NCBI GenBank assembly: GCA_029990175.1
Contig: JARKIP010000042.1
Coordinates: 1,426,001-1,490,000 of the forward strand
Reading direction: 5' to 3'
DNA from: Petunia secreta
Taxonomy: Eukaryota; Streptophyta; Magnoliopsida; Solanales; Solanaceae
Length of the DNA stretch: 64,000 nt
Shown: piece after piece, positions 32,037-44,567 of the stretch
How the letters are laid out: each line of letters opens with the position of its first letter
Numbering within the stretch: the first letter of the stretch is position 1
Notes under the pieces: generated by a model
What the model was told of the DNA's origin: nothing
Database searches by the model: none
What the model saw: the letters and a program-made list of their open reading frames with translations, nothing else
Program-made: the position numbers and the translations under genes

Positions 32037-33898
32037 TGTCACGACCCAAAATCCGAATAGGTCGTGAGGGCACCCAACTAACCATGTCGGGTGAACTCAC
32101 TTGATTGCGAATAATTAGTATAAACTTTACTATGAAATGTATAAATATTTTAATAACAACCTACAAAAGAAGTAAGGAAAGTAGAATTATCCCAACAACA
32201 AAAGGTTTAAGTACTCCCCGAATCATGAACATCTAAGACTGTCGAATAAGTTATACAGCTCCAAGATTTTAGAAATATATCAAAGAGAATATAAACTATA
32301 TTGGTGGCCACCACGGACAAAGGATCGGCTCACCGCCAATAGAGAGATGCTCCAACTGGGTCAACCACGATGTCCACTAGTAGATGATCGAATCTGTAAG
32401 ACATAAATAAACCAACAAAGAAAAAAGAAAGGGGTGAGTCGAGTGACTCAATAAGCAGGGAAGGGGCTCCAAGTAAACTAGCAAACAAGGCAAAATAACT
32501 CAAAGATAATCGAAAGTAAGGAGAAACCGTTCAATTAACTATCAAATAATGTTCATATTTCATCATCAAGTACCACGACACTTTCATTGTAACTCGGGGA
32601 TAAATACATAACTATGTCATACTAGAACAATGTGCACTGAACTACATCGTGCTATGATAATACGTACGGAACTACATCATACGTCAGTAATATGTACGGA
32701 ACTACATCGTACCACAATAATATGTACGGAACTACATCGTGCCTCAATAATATGTACGGAACTACATCGTACCATAATAAGATGTATAGAAGTATATATG
32801 ATACATAGGGTGTGGAGCAAGTTCACCAAGAAAGAGAAATACACTTACCTCGTCCCGAAGCTCACTAGCTACTCAACAATGATTTTCCTTTTTCGAATCT
32901 CTTCCAAGAGTTCTCGCTCTAATAAAGCAATAGAATACAATCAATACCAAAGCTATGGTTAAATTTTCCAAACCTTAAGCTAAAAGGATTAAGAAACCCC
33001 ACTTAAAAGTTAACCTCGAGCCTACCTGATCAAATCACAAAATCAATGGTATTTTTGAGTTACCCATAAACTAACAAGTCCATACACATATTAAGGGTTC
33101 CAACTTGATCCCATTTAGACCTCAAATTGACTAATTAGTACTATAAGGTTTATGTCTAAAGTCTCAATTTTTCATGGTTAAAACTCATGAAAAAAAATGT
33201 AAGACTCGTCATACTACCAAAATCCACAGTAAAGTTTCACTAATAGTCCAATATTGCTGTGCTCGTCTTTTAATAATGATAATCATAAGAGGAAGATTAG
33301 AAGTTTCAATACAGAAGAAGAAAGAAAACAAATAAGCTAAACCAAAAGCTACCAGTACTCTGTTTCGTAAACAGAAGCTTAAATCCAAGATTTGGGAACC
33401 AATTTCCCTTATCATTGATCAATCATTATACTCCCTTAATCATTACCTAATTATTATATAAGTAATAACACAATCACTACCCATATCTATTATAATATTA
33501 TTATTGTAAATGTTGCTTAATAAATGAAGATGAGAGAAAATTTACATACCTCGTAGGAATCTTACTCAGAAGATTGAATTGCTAAAAATACGCTTGAAAT
33601 CCCCAAGCCGCCATCGCCCCCCACCCCCCCCCCCCCCCTTTCCATTTTTATTTTCCAAGTTAACCTATTTAAGTCATTTTATTTCTACTCCTTTTTAACC
33701 CTTTAAGCTTTACAATATGGGCTATAATAGAGATGTGGGCCTAGCCCACCACTTTTAACTGGTACATTTATGGGGGTCCTAACTAGTATAAGAAACTATT
33801 CATTTGTCCAAAAGTCATCTAATTAATTTGTTTAGCTTTTTCTCCAATTTAATTTTAAATAAAATAAATTAATTATTTTAAAATATTGGGGTGCTACA
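32037..33898 (-). mobile_element. G2 5' LTR
   Basis: 1.86 kb LTR in reverse orientation, with element-strand ends TGTAGCACCCC and GGTCGTGACA. It is highly similar to the plus-strand LTR at 48432-50290, roughly 95% by eye, including a C/G homopolymer run (33623-33640) and a ~30 bp tandem array. The flanking TTTAT (33899-33903) is the complement of the ATAAA next to the other LTR, so both LTRs come from one insertion. Confidence 0.9.
32626..32800 (-). repeat. ~30-bp tandem array in G2 5' LTR
   Basis: About five units of GGAACTACATCGTACCATAA followed by TATGTAC, period ~30. The partner array is at 49540-49710 on the plus strand. It makes repetitive spurious frames such as TELHRTTIICTELHRASII. 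Confidence 0.9.
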
Positions 33899-34347
33899 TT
33901 TATGGACTTACACATACATATGTATCAATAATAATTGTATGTTGAGTGCTTTCATTAGAGGTTGGCCCCAATTAAAGTGATCTGCTAAAGTTTAAAGTTG
34001 ACGGGCCATATTAAATACCTCACAAAGTATGGGTCTTATGTGTAGATACCCGGATGTATATTCTAATTAAATGATGAGCTTAATTAGAAATACATAAAGT
34101 GTGTACAACTATAAATAGGGTTATGGTCCCCAAATCAGATGTAGGGTTTCTTTACTGATATCCTATCGTCAGTGAAAGAGAGAGTGACCCACGTAATGGT
34201 TTGGAAGACCAAAGACCGTGAGACTGAAGAGTCACAACCATTGCTATGGATTCAGGTACGCTTCCACATCTAGTATTTTAATTCTTGATGATTTGACATG
34301 ATAGGTCCTGGAGTAATTGTAGTATAATCTACAATCAAGTACTAACA
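33899..34347 (+). mobile_element. C1 copia LTR (type A), interrupted by G2
   Basis: LTR of ~455 bp running TGTAAGAATTTATGG..CTAACA, lacking its first 8 bp here. Those bases plus the ATAAA duplication are at 50291-50303, so G2 inserted into this LTR. Contains the TATA box TATAAATAG at 34111-34119. Followed by a primer-binding site. Type A is recognised by the segment CAGTGAAAGAGAGAGTGACC, shared with 55355-55615. Confidence 0.85.
34111..34119 (+). promoter_or_regulatory. TATA box of C1 LTR
   Basis: TATAAATAG, at the equivalent place in the LTR copy at 55931-55939 as well. Good match to the plant TATA consensus, ~235 bp before the LTR end. Confidence 0.6.
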
Positions 34348-34361
34348 AGTGATATCAGAGC
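34348..34361 (+). other. C1 primer-binding site, mutated
   Basis: AGTGATATCAGAGC follows the LTR end; the Met-type consensus is TGGTATCAGAGC, so one base has changed. Confidence 0.7.
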
Positions 34362-34659
34362 CTCCATCATATCGGATCTTGTGGTAAAAAGAATAAAAGA
34401 CATTGTCTTGGAATAAGTATATGTTGATATTCCTCAGATTGCTATTGACTATGCTCAGGAACAGTTTTCTATACCTGAGATAGTTCAAGAAGCAACTCCG
34501 GATCAAGACAATATTATTGAACTTCATGTTCAATGATATGTTCCCGAAGAACAAACTCTACAACCTCAAGAACCAATGCCATTAAAAAGATAAAGAGAGA
34601 GAGAGAGAGAGAGGAGAAGTGCAATTTTAGATAATTATATTGTGTTTCTCTAAGAACAT

Positions 34660-35860
34660 AAAGTTGGCATTGGAATGATGGAAGATGATTCAATCAACTT
34701 CTGTAAAGCCATGAAAAGTTCGGACTCTCAGAGGTATATTGATACCATGAATAAAGAGATGAAGCACATAAAGGACAATGATGTGTGAGACCTTGTCCAG
34801 TTGGCTGAAGATGCGAAGCTCATTGGTTGAAAATGGATATTAATAACCAAAAGGGATTCGAAAGGCAACGTGGATAGGTATAAGACACGTCTTACCGCTA
34901 AAAGCTTCACTTAGAAATAATAAGGCATCAATATAAAGAGACTTTCTCTTCGGTTTCATTGAAAGACTCTTTCAGGACTATAATGACATTAATCAAATCT
35001 TTTGATATTAAGCTACATAGATGGATACAATATTGTTGTTCTCAATGGTTATTTTGATGAACAAAGGTGCAACTAGAAAACTTTGTGTTTTATAATGCAA
35101 AGTCAATGATTTGCAAATTAAGAATATTCATCTATGGGTTTAAACAAGCGTCTTATCAATGGTATAAAAAATTTCATTATGTTATTGTCTCATTTGGTTT
35201 CGAGATAAATGTTGATGATTATTTTGTATACCACAAGGTCAGTGGAAGTAAGCATATTTCTTTGATTTTGTATGTCTATGATATATTTCTTGGTTCATAC
35301 GATATAGGCTTGTTGCGTAAGACCAAGATACTTTTGATAAAGAATTTTGAGATAAGATATCTTGGTGATGCAAGTTTTGAATAAGAATTCAGATACATCG
35401 AGATCACTCTCGAGGTACTTTTGGATTATCACAAAAGCCTATATTGAAAAGGTATTAAAGATTTGGTATACAAGATTGTAAATTAGATGATACCCCTATT
35501 GCTAATGGAGAAAGGTTCAGTCTCAAACAGTGTTCTTAAGAATAATTTGAAACTAACGATGTTCAAAAGATTTTTTATAGTTTAGCTATTGGAAGTCTAA
35601 TGCATACCCAGGTCTGTACGCATTCAAATATTGTGTGCATTATTGGAATGTTAGCCATATATTTGAGTGATTCTAAAATTAATAATTAAGCAGCAGCCAA
35701 AAGTTCAAGTTGTATTAACTGAAAACAAATTATTTTAAGCTCACATACTAGAAGTCGGAAAGGTTAAAGTATTCAGATACCGACTTTACTAGACGCCAAG
35801 ATAGTGCAAAGACTATATTTGTATACTTGGTGGATGAGTTATCTCAGGAAGAGTGTGCTA
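34660..35860 (+). pseudogene. C1 copia RT/RNase H remnant (plus copy)
   Basis: Degenerate pol of a Ty1/copia element. At 34700-34920 a stretch reads like the beginning of copia RT (KWILITKRDSKGNVDRYKTRL); 35067-35384 is open for 105 aa and contains RKSIYGFKQASYQWY-like and LILYVYDIFLGSYD-like segments, the latter at the YVDD active-site position but reading YVYD. A fragment with RSRKVKVFRYR at about 35750-35800 is from the RNase H region. Stops and gaps throughout; the internal region is only 1.5 kb, so much of the element is deleted. A close copy is on the minus strand at 51593-51910. Confidence 0.8.
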
Positions 35861-35863
35861 TTC

Positions 35864-36081
35864 CTAATCAGATGTGGGATTTCTTTTCTAATATCCCATC
35901 GTTGGAAGAGTGACAGCCACCTCACGTAATGGTTTGGAAGACCTAACCACAATAACGACAGGACTTCATTAGTTCCTAAAGATTCAGGGTACGCTTCCGC
36001 AATCTAGTATTATTATTCTTGATGATTTGATATGATAGGTCCTGAGGTAATTGTAGTTTAATCTACAATTTGGGTCTAACA
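35864..36081 (+). mobile_element. C1 copia LTR fragment (type B), 3' half
   Basis: Joins the RNase H remnant directly to the second half of a C1-type LTR (ATCCCATCGTTGGAAGAGTG.. to TCTAACA). Its sequence is closer to 55713-56167 than to 33899-34347, so a different copy contributed it. Confidence 0.8.
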
Positions 36082-37562
36082 TATTTTTTATTATTTATTT
36101 TTCAGATATCTAAATTGCTTTAGTGGAGAATGGCCAAACTATGAACAAGTAGTATTGGGTGTCCCTTCTTCTATCTGCTATGTCATACTGCTTTATTTTC
36201 TGCCATTATCATTAATTAATACTCCGATTGTTTTTCTTATTTTTATGTAGATTTTGAAGTATATGAACTAACGTGTACCTAGCAGAATGGGGAATTACAA
36301 CATAAAGTTCATTTTTTCTACCTTTCACTTTGAGAAATGGTGGGTTCATGTGATTAGCTTTACCAACCAACCAAAGATAAGATTGTCATATTTTTGGATT
36401 ATGTCATAGTCTTACATTGTTTTAATATCTTTTATATCATGCAGAGTTGATGACTGGTTTCTGGTGAAAATTCTAAAAATAAAGCATCAGTCCTTCCAAT
36501 GGTGAAAACGTTGTAGTTCTTCAATCTTCATTTGGGTCAGATGACTCTAAGAAGGTCTGTTTCACCTTGGTCATTTATTTTTTTACATTCCTGTAAATTC
36601 ATGCTCTAATAAAATAAAAAAACTAAGAAAACTTATATACATATATTAAATGTATAAAAAAATTATATATTAAAATTTATACACATAAGCACATAATTTC
36701 CCTACGTTTAAACTAAGAAGATAAAATTGCTGTTTCATTGGTGTAGATTACACAAAAGTGAATTGTATCATTAGAAGACTCCAACCATGAAGTGATGGAA
36801 GTTACAGAAAATGTAAAACCAAGTGTTAATTAATAATAAAATGGACTAAAATTTGAAATCTAATCCGGTTTAACTTTATGACTAAAAAGAATAACTGAAA
36901 TACTTTTAAAATTCTGATATTAAAAAGAACTTCTTCCCATAATTACATGATGTCATTCTTTGCGTGGCCAGTATACTAGCTAGTTGTATATATATTAATT
37001 AGATGATGCTTTATTACTACTATTGCAGTCTACTGTTACCACTTAATAGTGGAAACTTTACACTTTTCATAATGCATTGATATAATATTGTAGGTAGCGA
37101 TCCAATTATTATTTCTTGAATTTAAAACGAAGATCTAGCAACATGTTGGAATAATTGTCAAAGCATAAACGTGTTCATTGACAAATACAGATTCATGCAT
37201 AACACATGTTTAATTATGAAGTATGAATCCTCTTGAATGAATGACTTCAATTTTCAGGATTATTTTGAAAAGATAAATGTAAGTTGTCAATGACTTCGAT
37301 TCATGATATTGATAGCTTGGATCTTTAGTATAAAAAGGAATGGTAGTATTTCTTTGTTTCTCCAAGTTTTCGCTGCGCCGTTCTTTTGATTAGAAGATCA
37401 AACAGTGAAATTTTATAAGAGATAGGCAGGTCGACATGGAAAGTTGGAAATAGAGTTTTGGAATGTAAAACTGAATGACCTGAAAGTGATTGGATAAGGG
37501 TCGGCGTTCCCATCCTTTCTCTTCACTTATCATAAGGTCACTCATTTATGGACCGACCACTA
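36082..37562. other. Unassigned 1.5 kb between C1 and CACTA-like end
   Basis: AT-rich with no repeat structure recognised. At 36100-36175 a T-rich run ending in CAG precedes a short open stretch reading YLNCFSGEWPNYEQ, which could be an exon remnant of a host or transposon gene. The product is unknown and the rest of the region has no open frame above ~60 aa. Confidence 0.5.
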
Positions 37563-38605
37563 CACTACTAAAAAAGGCCTGATCAGGGAAGAGGAGGTGG
37601 CGAAATTTCCTCTCTAAATACACAGAGAGGGAATTTCCTCTCCAAATATTAACTTTCACTCATCAAATTTTTTAAAAATAAAAGTTTACAAGTGGCTAGG
37701 GAATTCCCTCGCCGATTTAAAAATATTTACTTTTCACTCTCATATTTGGCGAGGGAATTCCCTCTCTGAAAAAAGCAACATAAAATAAATTTTATCTCTC
37801 CTACTTGGCGAGGGAACTCCCTTTCCAATTTCAAAATAAATTTAACATCTTATATTGTTCCCATTGTTCACAACAACGTTCTCATCCTCACAAAAAATAC
37901 CCATTCTCTCAAACAATTCCTCCTCCGTTCAAACAAAAAATCACCGGGTACTTTCACAAGCTTTGGTTCAGGAAACCTTCTCAGTTTAATTTGGTACTTT
38001 TAAATGTAGTTCTGCTAAGAAGGTTTTCAGTAGTTATTATTTTCTTTGCCTCTAAACGAATATTAGTTAAACTCATATTTTAATTAGTTCGAACACGCCA
38101 AAAAGTCAATAATCAATATTAATTCCTCGTACTATAATTAACATTTTGTATTTTATTACCACTGGTCTATTTTAAATATTTTGGACAAGGTATTTTATGG
38201 TCTTTCAATCCCTAATAATTTCTTTTTCCGTGTGGAATCATCCTTACTAAAATTTACGTCCAAACGCTACAGGTTTATATGCTACAACATATAATATACA
38301 ATTTTTTTCTCTCTCCTCATTGGCGAGGGAGTTTCCTCTCCAATTAGGAGAGAGAAAATTCAATTCAAATTTGCAAAGCAATTCATCAAAACGCCTCAAA
38401 CATTACAAACATAAGCAGAGAACCCCCCTTCACGAGAAACAACACAGAGAACCTCCTTAATCCTTCCATCAGTCGTACTACTCCACCACTGCAGAACAAT
38501 TATTCCACCATTGGGACAATTACACGAACCACCACTCTTCAATTTCACAGGTATTTTACAATCTCTAATTTTTTTTGCTGAATCTGAGGAGATAAATGTT
38601 GGCGG
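37563..38605 (+). mobile_element. CACTA-like transposon end, 3'-truncated
   Basis: Starts CACTACTAAAAAAGG, matching the CACTA terminus type. Downstream are repeated subterminal motifs GGCGAGGGAATTCCCTC in both orientations (37690-37705, 37747-37765, 37806-37825, 38322-38345). It then becomes T-rich, and at 38605 it changes abruptly to O3 ORF1. No transposase is readable and the other terminus is absent. It could instead be another class of element with similar subterminal repeats. Confidence 0.5.
37593..38350. repeat. Palindromic subterminal repeats
   Basis: At least six occurrences of GGCGAGGGAA or its complement TTCCCTCGCC / TTTCCTCTCC. Where two meet they form a near-perfect palindrome centred on GAATTC. 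In CACTA elements such repeats bind transposase near the ends. Confidence 0.6.
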
Positions 38606-40190
38606 AGTCCCTCAGTTACTAAAAGATTGGTGGGGAAACCTAAGCATAGATCAACAAGACCGAGTTAAAATAGTATTGGGGAATCTGATTTCACTAATGG
38701 AACACACTGCAGTAAAAGGGATAGTAGAAGCAGCGGTACACTATTGGGATGTGGACCGAGCGGTTTTCCACTTTGGAAGTATAGAGTTAACACCATTGCT
38801 AGAGGAGATATGGGGATTGATTCAACTTCCTTTTGAAAGTGATGAGATATTGATACCTAAGAACATTACACTCGAGGAATTCTTCGAAATAGTGGGATGC
38901 AGACCTGAATTGTGCACAAATAATATAAGACAATCGGGAATTTCTTTGACTTTCCTCTACATTAAGTTCGGGTATAGAGAGGTAATTCTGGAATTCCAAG
39001 ATAATTTCAGCATTAACCAAGCAAATTGGCAAGAGCGGAGGATACTTGCTTTTGTTACCGGCATTTTAGGGACTTTCGTGTTTCCAGAATACAAAGGACG
39101 AATTGATGTTTGCATGGTATCGCTTGCTGATGCTCTACTCAAGGACTTTGACAAGAAATACACTTTGGTATCAATGATTGTTATAGAAATATATCAAACT
39201 TTAGAAAGATGCAAGAAGGGCGCTAATTTTTTCAAAGGTTGCAATTTCCTTTTACAAATTTGGCTGATGGAGCATTTGCACAAGATGAATAGCATAGACC
39301 AAACATTTCATTCCATATCAAGAGAAAACTGCATCCTGACTCATATCGCCCGTATGGACAACGCTCTCGAAAAATGGGACCAGCCAACAACTGCCAAAGG
39401 CTGGCACCACATTCTTTCTCAGTTGGCAATCTGAAAATATACAATGGATGTTAGACTACTTTCCCAGCACCACAGTGATCACACGGTCGGAAGGAGCTTC
39501 ATTTCTTATCTTGGTCTGGTTTATATGAGTTTACCCATACACTCTTTCAAGGGCACTTAGACAAGCAGAGAGAAAGCAAATTGTACCCCAAATTACAGAC
39601 ATTAGAAAATTCGAAGTAGATGTTTTCAGAGGAATGGTACCATTCATAGACAATATATCAGAACTTTGGAAAGCAAGGCGCCAAATGGATTTCGAGACTA
39701 TTGGACGAGACAGGCTTGATGCAGGCTATGATGATGATTATCCAGACTAGCTCAAGAAAGACATAGCAAGGGCAGTTCAACCAAGAGCAACAATAAAAAG
39801 GAAAAGAGACGCTGATGAGTTAGAACGTGAGTGCAAGAGGCTACGCAAACAACTGGCAAGGGCACAAGAGAAAATAGTAAAAAAGCAAAGTTTGGCCGAA
39901 GCAAAGGACAAAGGAAAAAACAAATAGTGAAATAAGGCAGAACTATTGACAAAACGCATAGAGTTTATAGGTGTAGGGGCTAGCGAAGAAATGAACTCTA
40001 TGGCTGACAAAGGAATGGAGGAGAAAGAAAAGAAGGCTTGGGAAATATTAAAGAATATCATATTTGGCATATCTCGGCTTTTAACTGATGCAGATAACAT
40101 CATATTTCAAGTAAACTCATCATAGGCAAGCTTGTCCGAGGGAGACTCGTCCGAAGAAGAGGAAGGATCTTCTGGAGATGGATCAGCATG
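38511..40190 (+). pseudogene. O3 ORF1, 5'-truncated and fused to CACTA-like DNA
   Basis: From ~38606 the sequence matches O1 ORF1 from residue ~13 (VPQLLKDWWGNLS) on. An upstream ATG at 38511 in CACTA-like DNA keeps the same frame, giving a 307-aa chimeric open frame to 39434; its first ~31 residues are unrelated to ORF1. It keeps Trp where O1 has its nonsense codon. Frame is lost near 39430 by a one-base insertion, and further stops occur (about 39526, 39748, 39925), although the basic patch (RKR), coiled-coil region and acidic tail remain readable up to the TGA near 40190. No gag-pol follows. Function unknown. Confidence 0.75.
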
Positions 40191-42599
40191 AAAGATGTTC
40201 GTTTGGTCATGATCTAATTTCCTCGCAAATGTTTAGTCTTTTCCTTCTTTTACACTGTTTCAATATCATACAATGAAATAAAGATCAATGTTCAGTAAAT
40301 GCAATATTTCACTTAGGCTCCGCATTTTGTTAGCAAACGAAATGATACCATTGGTACAAAGCGCTTTTCAAATCTTCGTGCGTAAAGCGATCCTTCACAT
40401 TATAGGATGCATTTCTTATTTAATATGTGTGTATTGCATGAATTTGTTTGTTGCTCTAGGTCTCTTTCTACCTAAGTCGATTCCTTCCCAAAATCCAATC
40501 TCCTACCAAGGTACCTCATCTCCCAACTCTATGCCCAAATCCTGATATCGAAAACCTTTCGCATATCCTGATAATTCCTTACCCTTTACCAACTTAAAAA
40601 CCTGTTATCCAAAAGTTTGGCTTAAGTTGAATACCAAGACATAAGATATGTTTAAGCAAAGTGCATTTGTCAGTGATTGGTCAACAAGAAAAGCTTTTTA
40701 CAACAAGGACTATACATATGGAGAGGAAAACTAACAGGGGAATAGATATATTAGTCAAACTCAAAGGCACACCTGACTTACCACAATACCTTTTGACACA
40801 ATGTCCGGGGATCATTTTGTTGTTCCAGTGCACATTGTAATACATCAAAGGCGATCCAAAGTATTTTCAAAACTCGCACCTATTAATGGTCGAAAAGGCA
40901 TTCAAAGGGTTATCAGAAAACAATAAGAAAGTGAGAAACGAGGGGGACTTATTGATGTTACAAAGGTTCGTGCACTACAACCGAAATTAGAAGGGTGATT
41001 CAACTTGGAAAAGAATGCAAAGATGCAGTGACAAAAGCTCACATTACATAACGGAAATAAAAATTTCATGGGTATTTAGAAGCATGTCTTGATCGGCTAA
41101 ACCAAGTCAAAAAAATGAACTCAGGACAAAGTTATTTGAGATACTTAGAAGGCCAAACATTGATTTGATACAAAAGCACGAGCAAATAGATTTCTTGGAG
41201 TAATTTTGGTCGAAAGCTTTACTGGAGTGAATTCTCATGAAAACAACTAGATTTTAGCAGGAAAATGCAATATGACTAACCTCTAAAGTGGTCTTGACTG
41301 AAGCATAAATTTGAAAATATACATGATACATAGATAACCCACATTAGATTTGGTGTCTCGGCAATAAAATATTATACAACAAGGAAAGTCGGTGCAAAGA
41401 CTGAATTGCAGTAGTTGGTTGACAAATATGATAGACATTGGGTATCTATTTGAAAGACACATAGGCATCATGACAGACAAGTTCGCAAGGAAGGATGACA
41501 AATGCACTCAAAGTCTTGGTATTCGATAAAAGCCAACCTCCCTTTCTGTCGCACAACACAACCTATTCCTTACACAGCATATTTATCACTTTCCAGTGAC
41601 ATTCAACTCCTCATCTCCTGCTTAAACAAGCATCGGTGATGGTTATTAAACCAAAATCTTTGCCTTGATTGCTACATAAAGCACTTACGCAATCTCTTCT
41701 GATATCCATGCGTTCTATCATAATCTCCAAATTCAAGGCCAATCTATCATCCGCGGTCTAGGCATTCTCTTAAGCTTTATGTGTTATTTTTGCTTCAAAA
41801 CTTTCCTTAAGTGCTAACAAAGGTTTGCGTATTTTTGTCATTTTATTACGGTTGCTTTGTGCTGGAACACTGAAATTGGTCAAGAATCTGCATTCAGAAA
41901 AAGCCGAAATGGAAAGCCGAGCTGAAAATATTTCTTCTTGGAACAAAGTCTTTTGAACCACCAGCATGTGACACCGAGCGAATTCAGACAAGCCTAATCC
42001 TACTCCCGTTCAACTAGTATTATGGACGAACAAAATCTTAACGCATTATACCCAAGAGTCGAAAGAAAAAATCCAGTCACAATACAACTGAAACTGGAAA
42101 AACTCATACCCTCACACCACACCAAACTTACACAATAAACAACTTCCCCTCTGCCAAAACTTTCAACAACGCAATCCAGGACGAACAAAAGGACAAAATC
42201 TCACACCGTTACTCCTTCAGCTCAGTCAAACGAAATTGCAACCAACACACAAGTCACTCCCCAAATACCCATTCCAAAATTCGATCCAACAAAGATCTAC
42301 ACTCATCACCCAAACATTCAATACCCTGACACTGCAAAACATCCAGCACTGAAACACAAAATTCACAGTCTGATTAACCAAGGAAAAACAATGATACAAA
42401 AGGACCAAAAAATGGAAACCGCAACTCCTAAACCACAAATACATTTTCTATACACACCAATCCATCAAAGTTAGCTCCTTGACTTTTTGAAAAGAAAAGC
42501 ACGAAATGTGAAGACACCCCAGCACAACCCAAGACAAATAAAGTTTTGGACAGCCTCCAAATCCGGCAAAACCCAAACACCAAGCCTTAGTCTAAGAAT
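40191..42599 (+). other. O3 3' non-coding region, first part
   Basis: Follows O1 11489-13850 in order with moderate divergence (TTTAGTCTTTTCCTTCTTTT, GGTCTCTTTCTACCTAAGTC, GCATTCTCTTAAGCTTTA). No gag-pol. Interrupted by a solo LTR after 42604. Confidence 0.75.
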
Positions 42600-42604
42600 G
42601 CAAG
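42600..42604 (+). repeat. Target-site duplication of solo LTR, left (GCAAG)
   Basis: GCAAG before the LTR, repeated at 46628-46632. O1 has a single GCAAG at the homologous site (about 13851-13855), which is the empty-site form. Confidence 0.92.
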
Positions 42605-44224
42605 TGTTGACACCCAATTTTGTCTCTCCATTTTTCGCAATTTGGCTATACTTAATTAAAAAGGATAATATTATTTCTCAAATAAAATTGCATTAGATAG
42701 CATACATTTACGTGCGTAACACTATTATTAATCCTCTATTTATATTATACTTACTTAATTATGACTATATTACGTAATTGCATCATTTAGGTTATTTTTC
42801 CAAATACGTATGATATTCGCACAATTTAATGCACTACGACATCATTTAATAATTATATGTGGGTATTTATATTTAATTAGTATTATTTGAGATCATATAT
42901 ATTTATTTGTTATTAAATATATTTATTTATAATTATTTATAATTTTTCTTATTTTTATACTAATTATTTATATTTATAAGTATTTTAATTAAATACCAGC
43001 CATGTTGCTAACTTACAACTCTATTTCTACTACATCTAGTCCCCGTCATCATCTTTGTCCACATGTATACCGCATAAGCTCCATCTAAGCTTACACCACA
43101 CTAAAATGCACTTCTAGCACCAACACAACGTAGGTACAACTCACTTCAGCACCTGGTACCACTCTCCAATGCACCTTGTCCTCCCTACACCTCAGAAAAT
43201 GCGTTATATACGCATATATACACTATGTATACACACCTACGTGCTTCAATCTGAGCCATTCAACCATTCAATCCAATGGTTGATATTAAAAATCCATGTT
43301 TTAATATTTACAACACACCCCCCAAACTAAACCCTAAAATAATTCCCTCTCCCCTTCCCCAAAACACTAGCTGACTCCCCTTACTTCCCTTTTTCCCTCA
43401 AAACGGACCAGATACACTCCTCTCCACCATCACTCCACCATTAACGCCTTTATCTTCGCTGGAGATCACTCCCCTCTCTCTAGTCTCGTTTTCACTGGGA
43501 AAACAAATCCTTTTCTTTCTCTCAATGATCCGAAAAGGAAACAAGGAAATCGGATAAGTTCAAAGCGTATCAAAGCACAGATCATTGGAATCCTCAATGA
43601 TCGTGCATAGATAAGGAAAGAAACAAAATATTTGAACTCGGATCTCTACAAATCGGGTCAAGCAGGAACTAGATAAACTCGACCAGCTTTACTTGACCCG
43701 ACCCGACTCCAACCAGATAACATCTCTCCATTTTCATTTCTTTCGTTACTAAACTATTTGATTCTTTAAACTTTCATGAGAATAGCATATTATGGCCTTG
43801 ATCAAATTTTTATATAATTTACATACTTTGTTCGGATTAAATTTCATATATGTTGCCTTTAACATAATGATATCTTTGTACCCGTGGATCAATACTTTGA
43901 ATCGAATCGTTATTGAAGCATTTGAATTGTTTCAAATTGAATTTGAATATTGGATGTAGTATTTGTTAGCGAATGCTCGACTATTCAATTTAGTTAACTG
44001 ATGTATATGATTTACAATATTAGTTTCAATCAAGTCTTAAGCATCCAACCATTTGGACTGTTTGAATTGGTTAAGCATCGATAATGTTTTCTTCAATTTC
44101 TTATCGAGTCAAGAAGCGACCGTTTGACAGTGATTCCTATTGTTTCTGCATATATATATGCAATTTTTGCCTAATTTCTAAACAATAAAGGGAATTGGAA
44201 AAGGATTTGTCATGATTTTGAAAG

Positions 44225-44356
44225 TCAAATTCAGTTAGAGTTATCTTAGGGATTGATATTGTGATTGATTTCTGGCAATTACCTCTTTCCTCAAATTCAG
44301 TTAGAGTTATCTTAGGGATTGATATTGTGATTGATTTCTGGCAATTACCTCTTTCC
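44225..44356 (+). repeat. 66-bp tandem duplication in solo LTR
   Basis: Two near-identical 66 bp copies starting TCAAATTCAGTTAGAG, located ~200 bp upstream of the TATA box. Confidence 0.95.
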
Positions 44357-44558
44357 TGATTACATACTGATTCTAGACCATTGGATGGTCCACTTTATGT
44401 ATGTTAGCATACAATTAGTGGCATATTCTTTAGTTTGGAAATTAGAGTAATTAGTTCCATTTAAGGAAGTATATCCCTTGTAATTATATATGATTGATTG
44501 CTGATTTTCTTTCCTTCTAAATACAGTAATTTGAAATTTAAACACCCATCCCTAAGCC

Positions 44559-44567
44559 TATATAAAC
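44559..44567 (+). promoter_or_regulatory. TATA box of solo LTR
   Basis: TATATAAAC, followed ~40 bp later by a C/T-rich leader. Strong match to the plant consensus; a likely promoter of the lost element. Confidence 0.55.
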
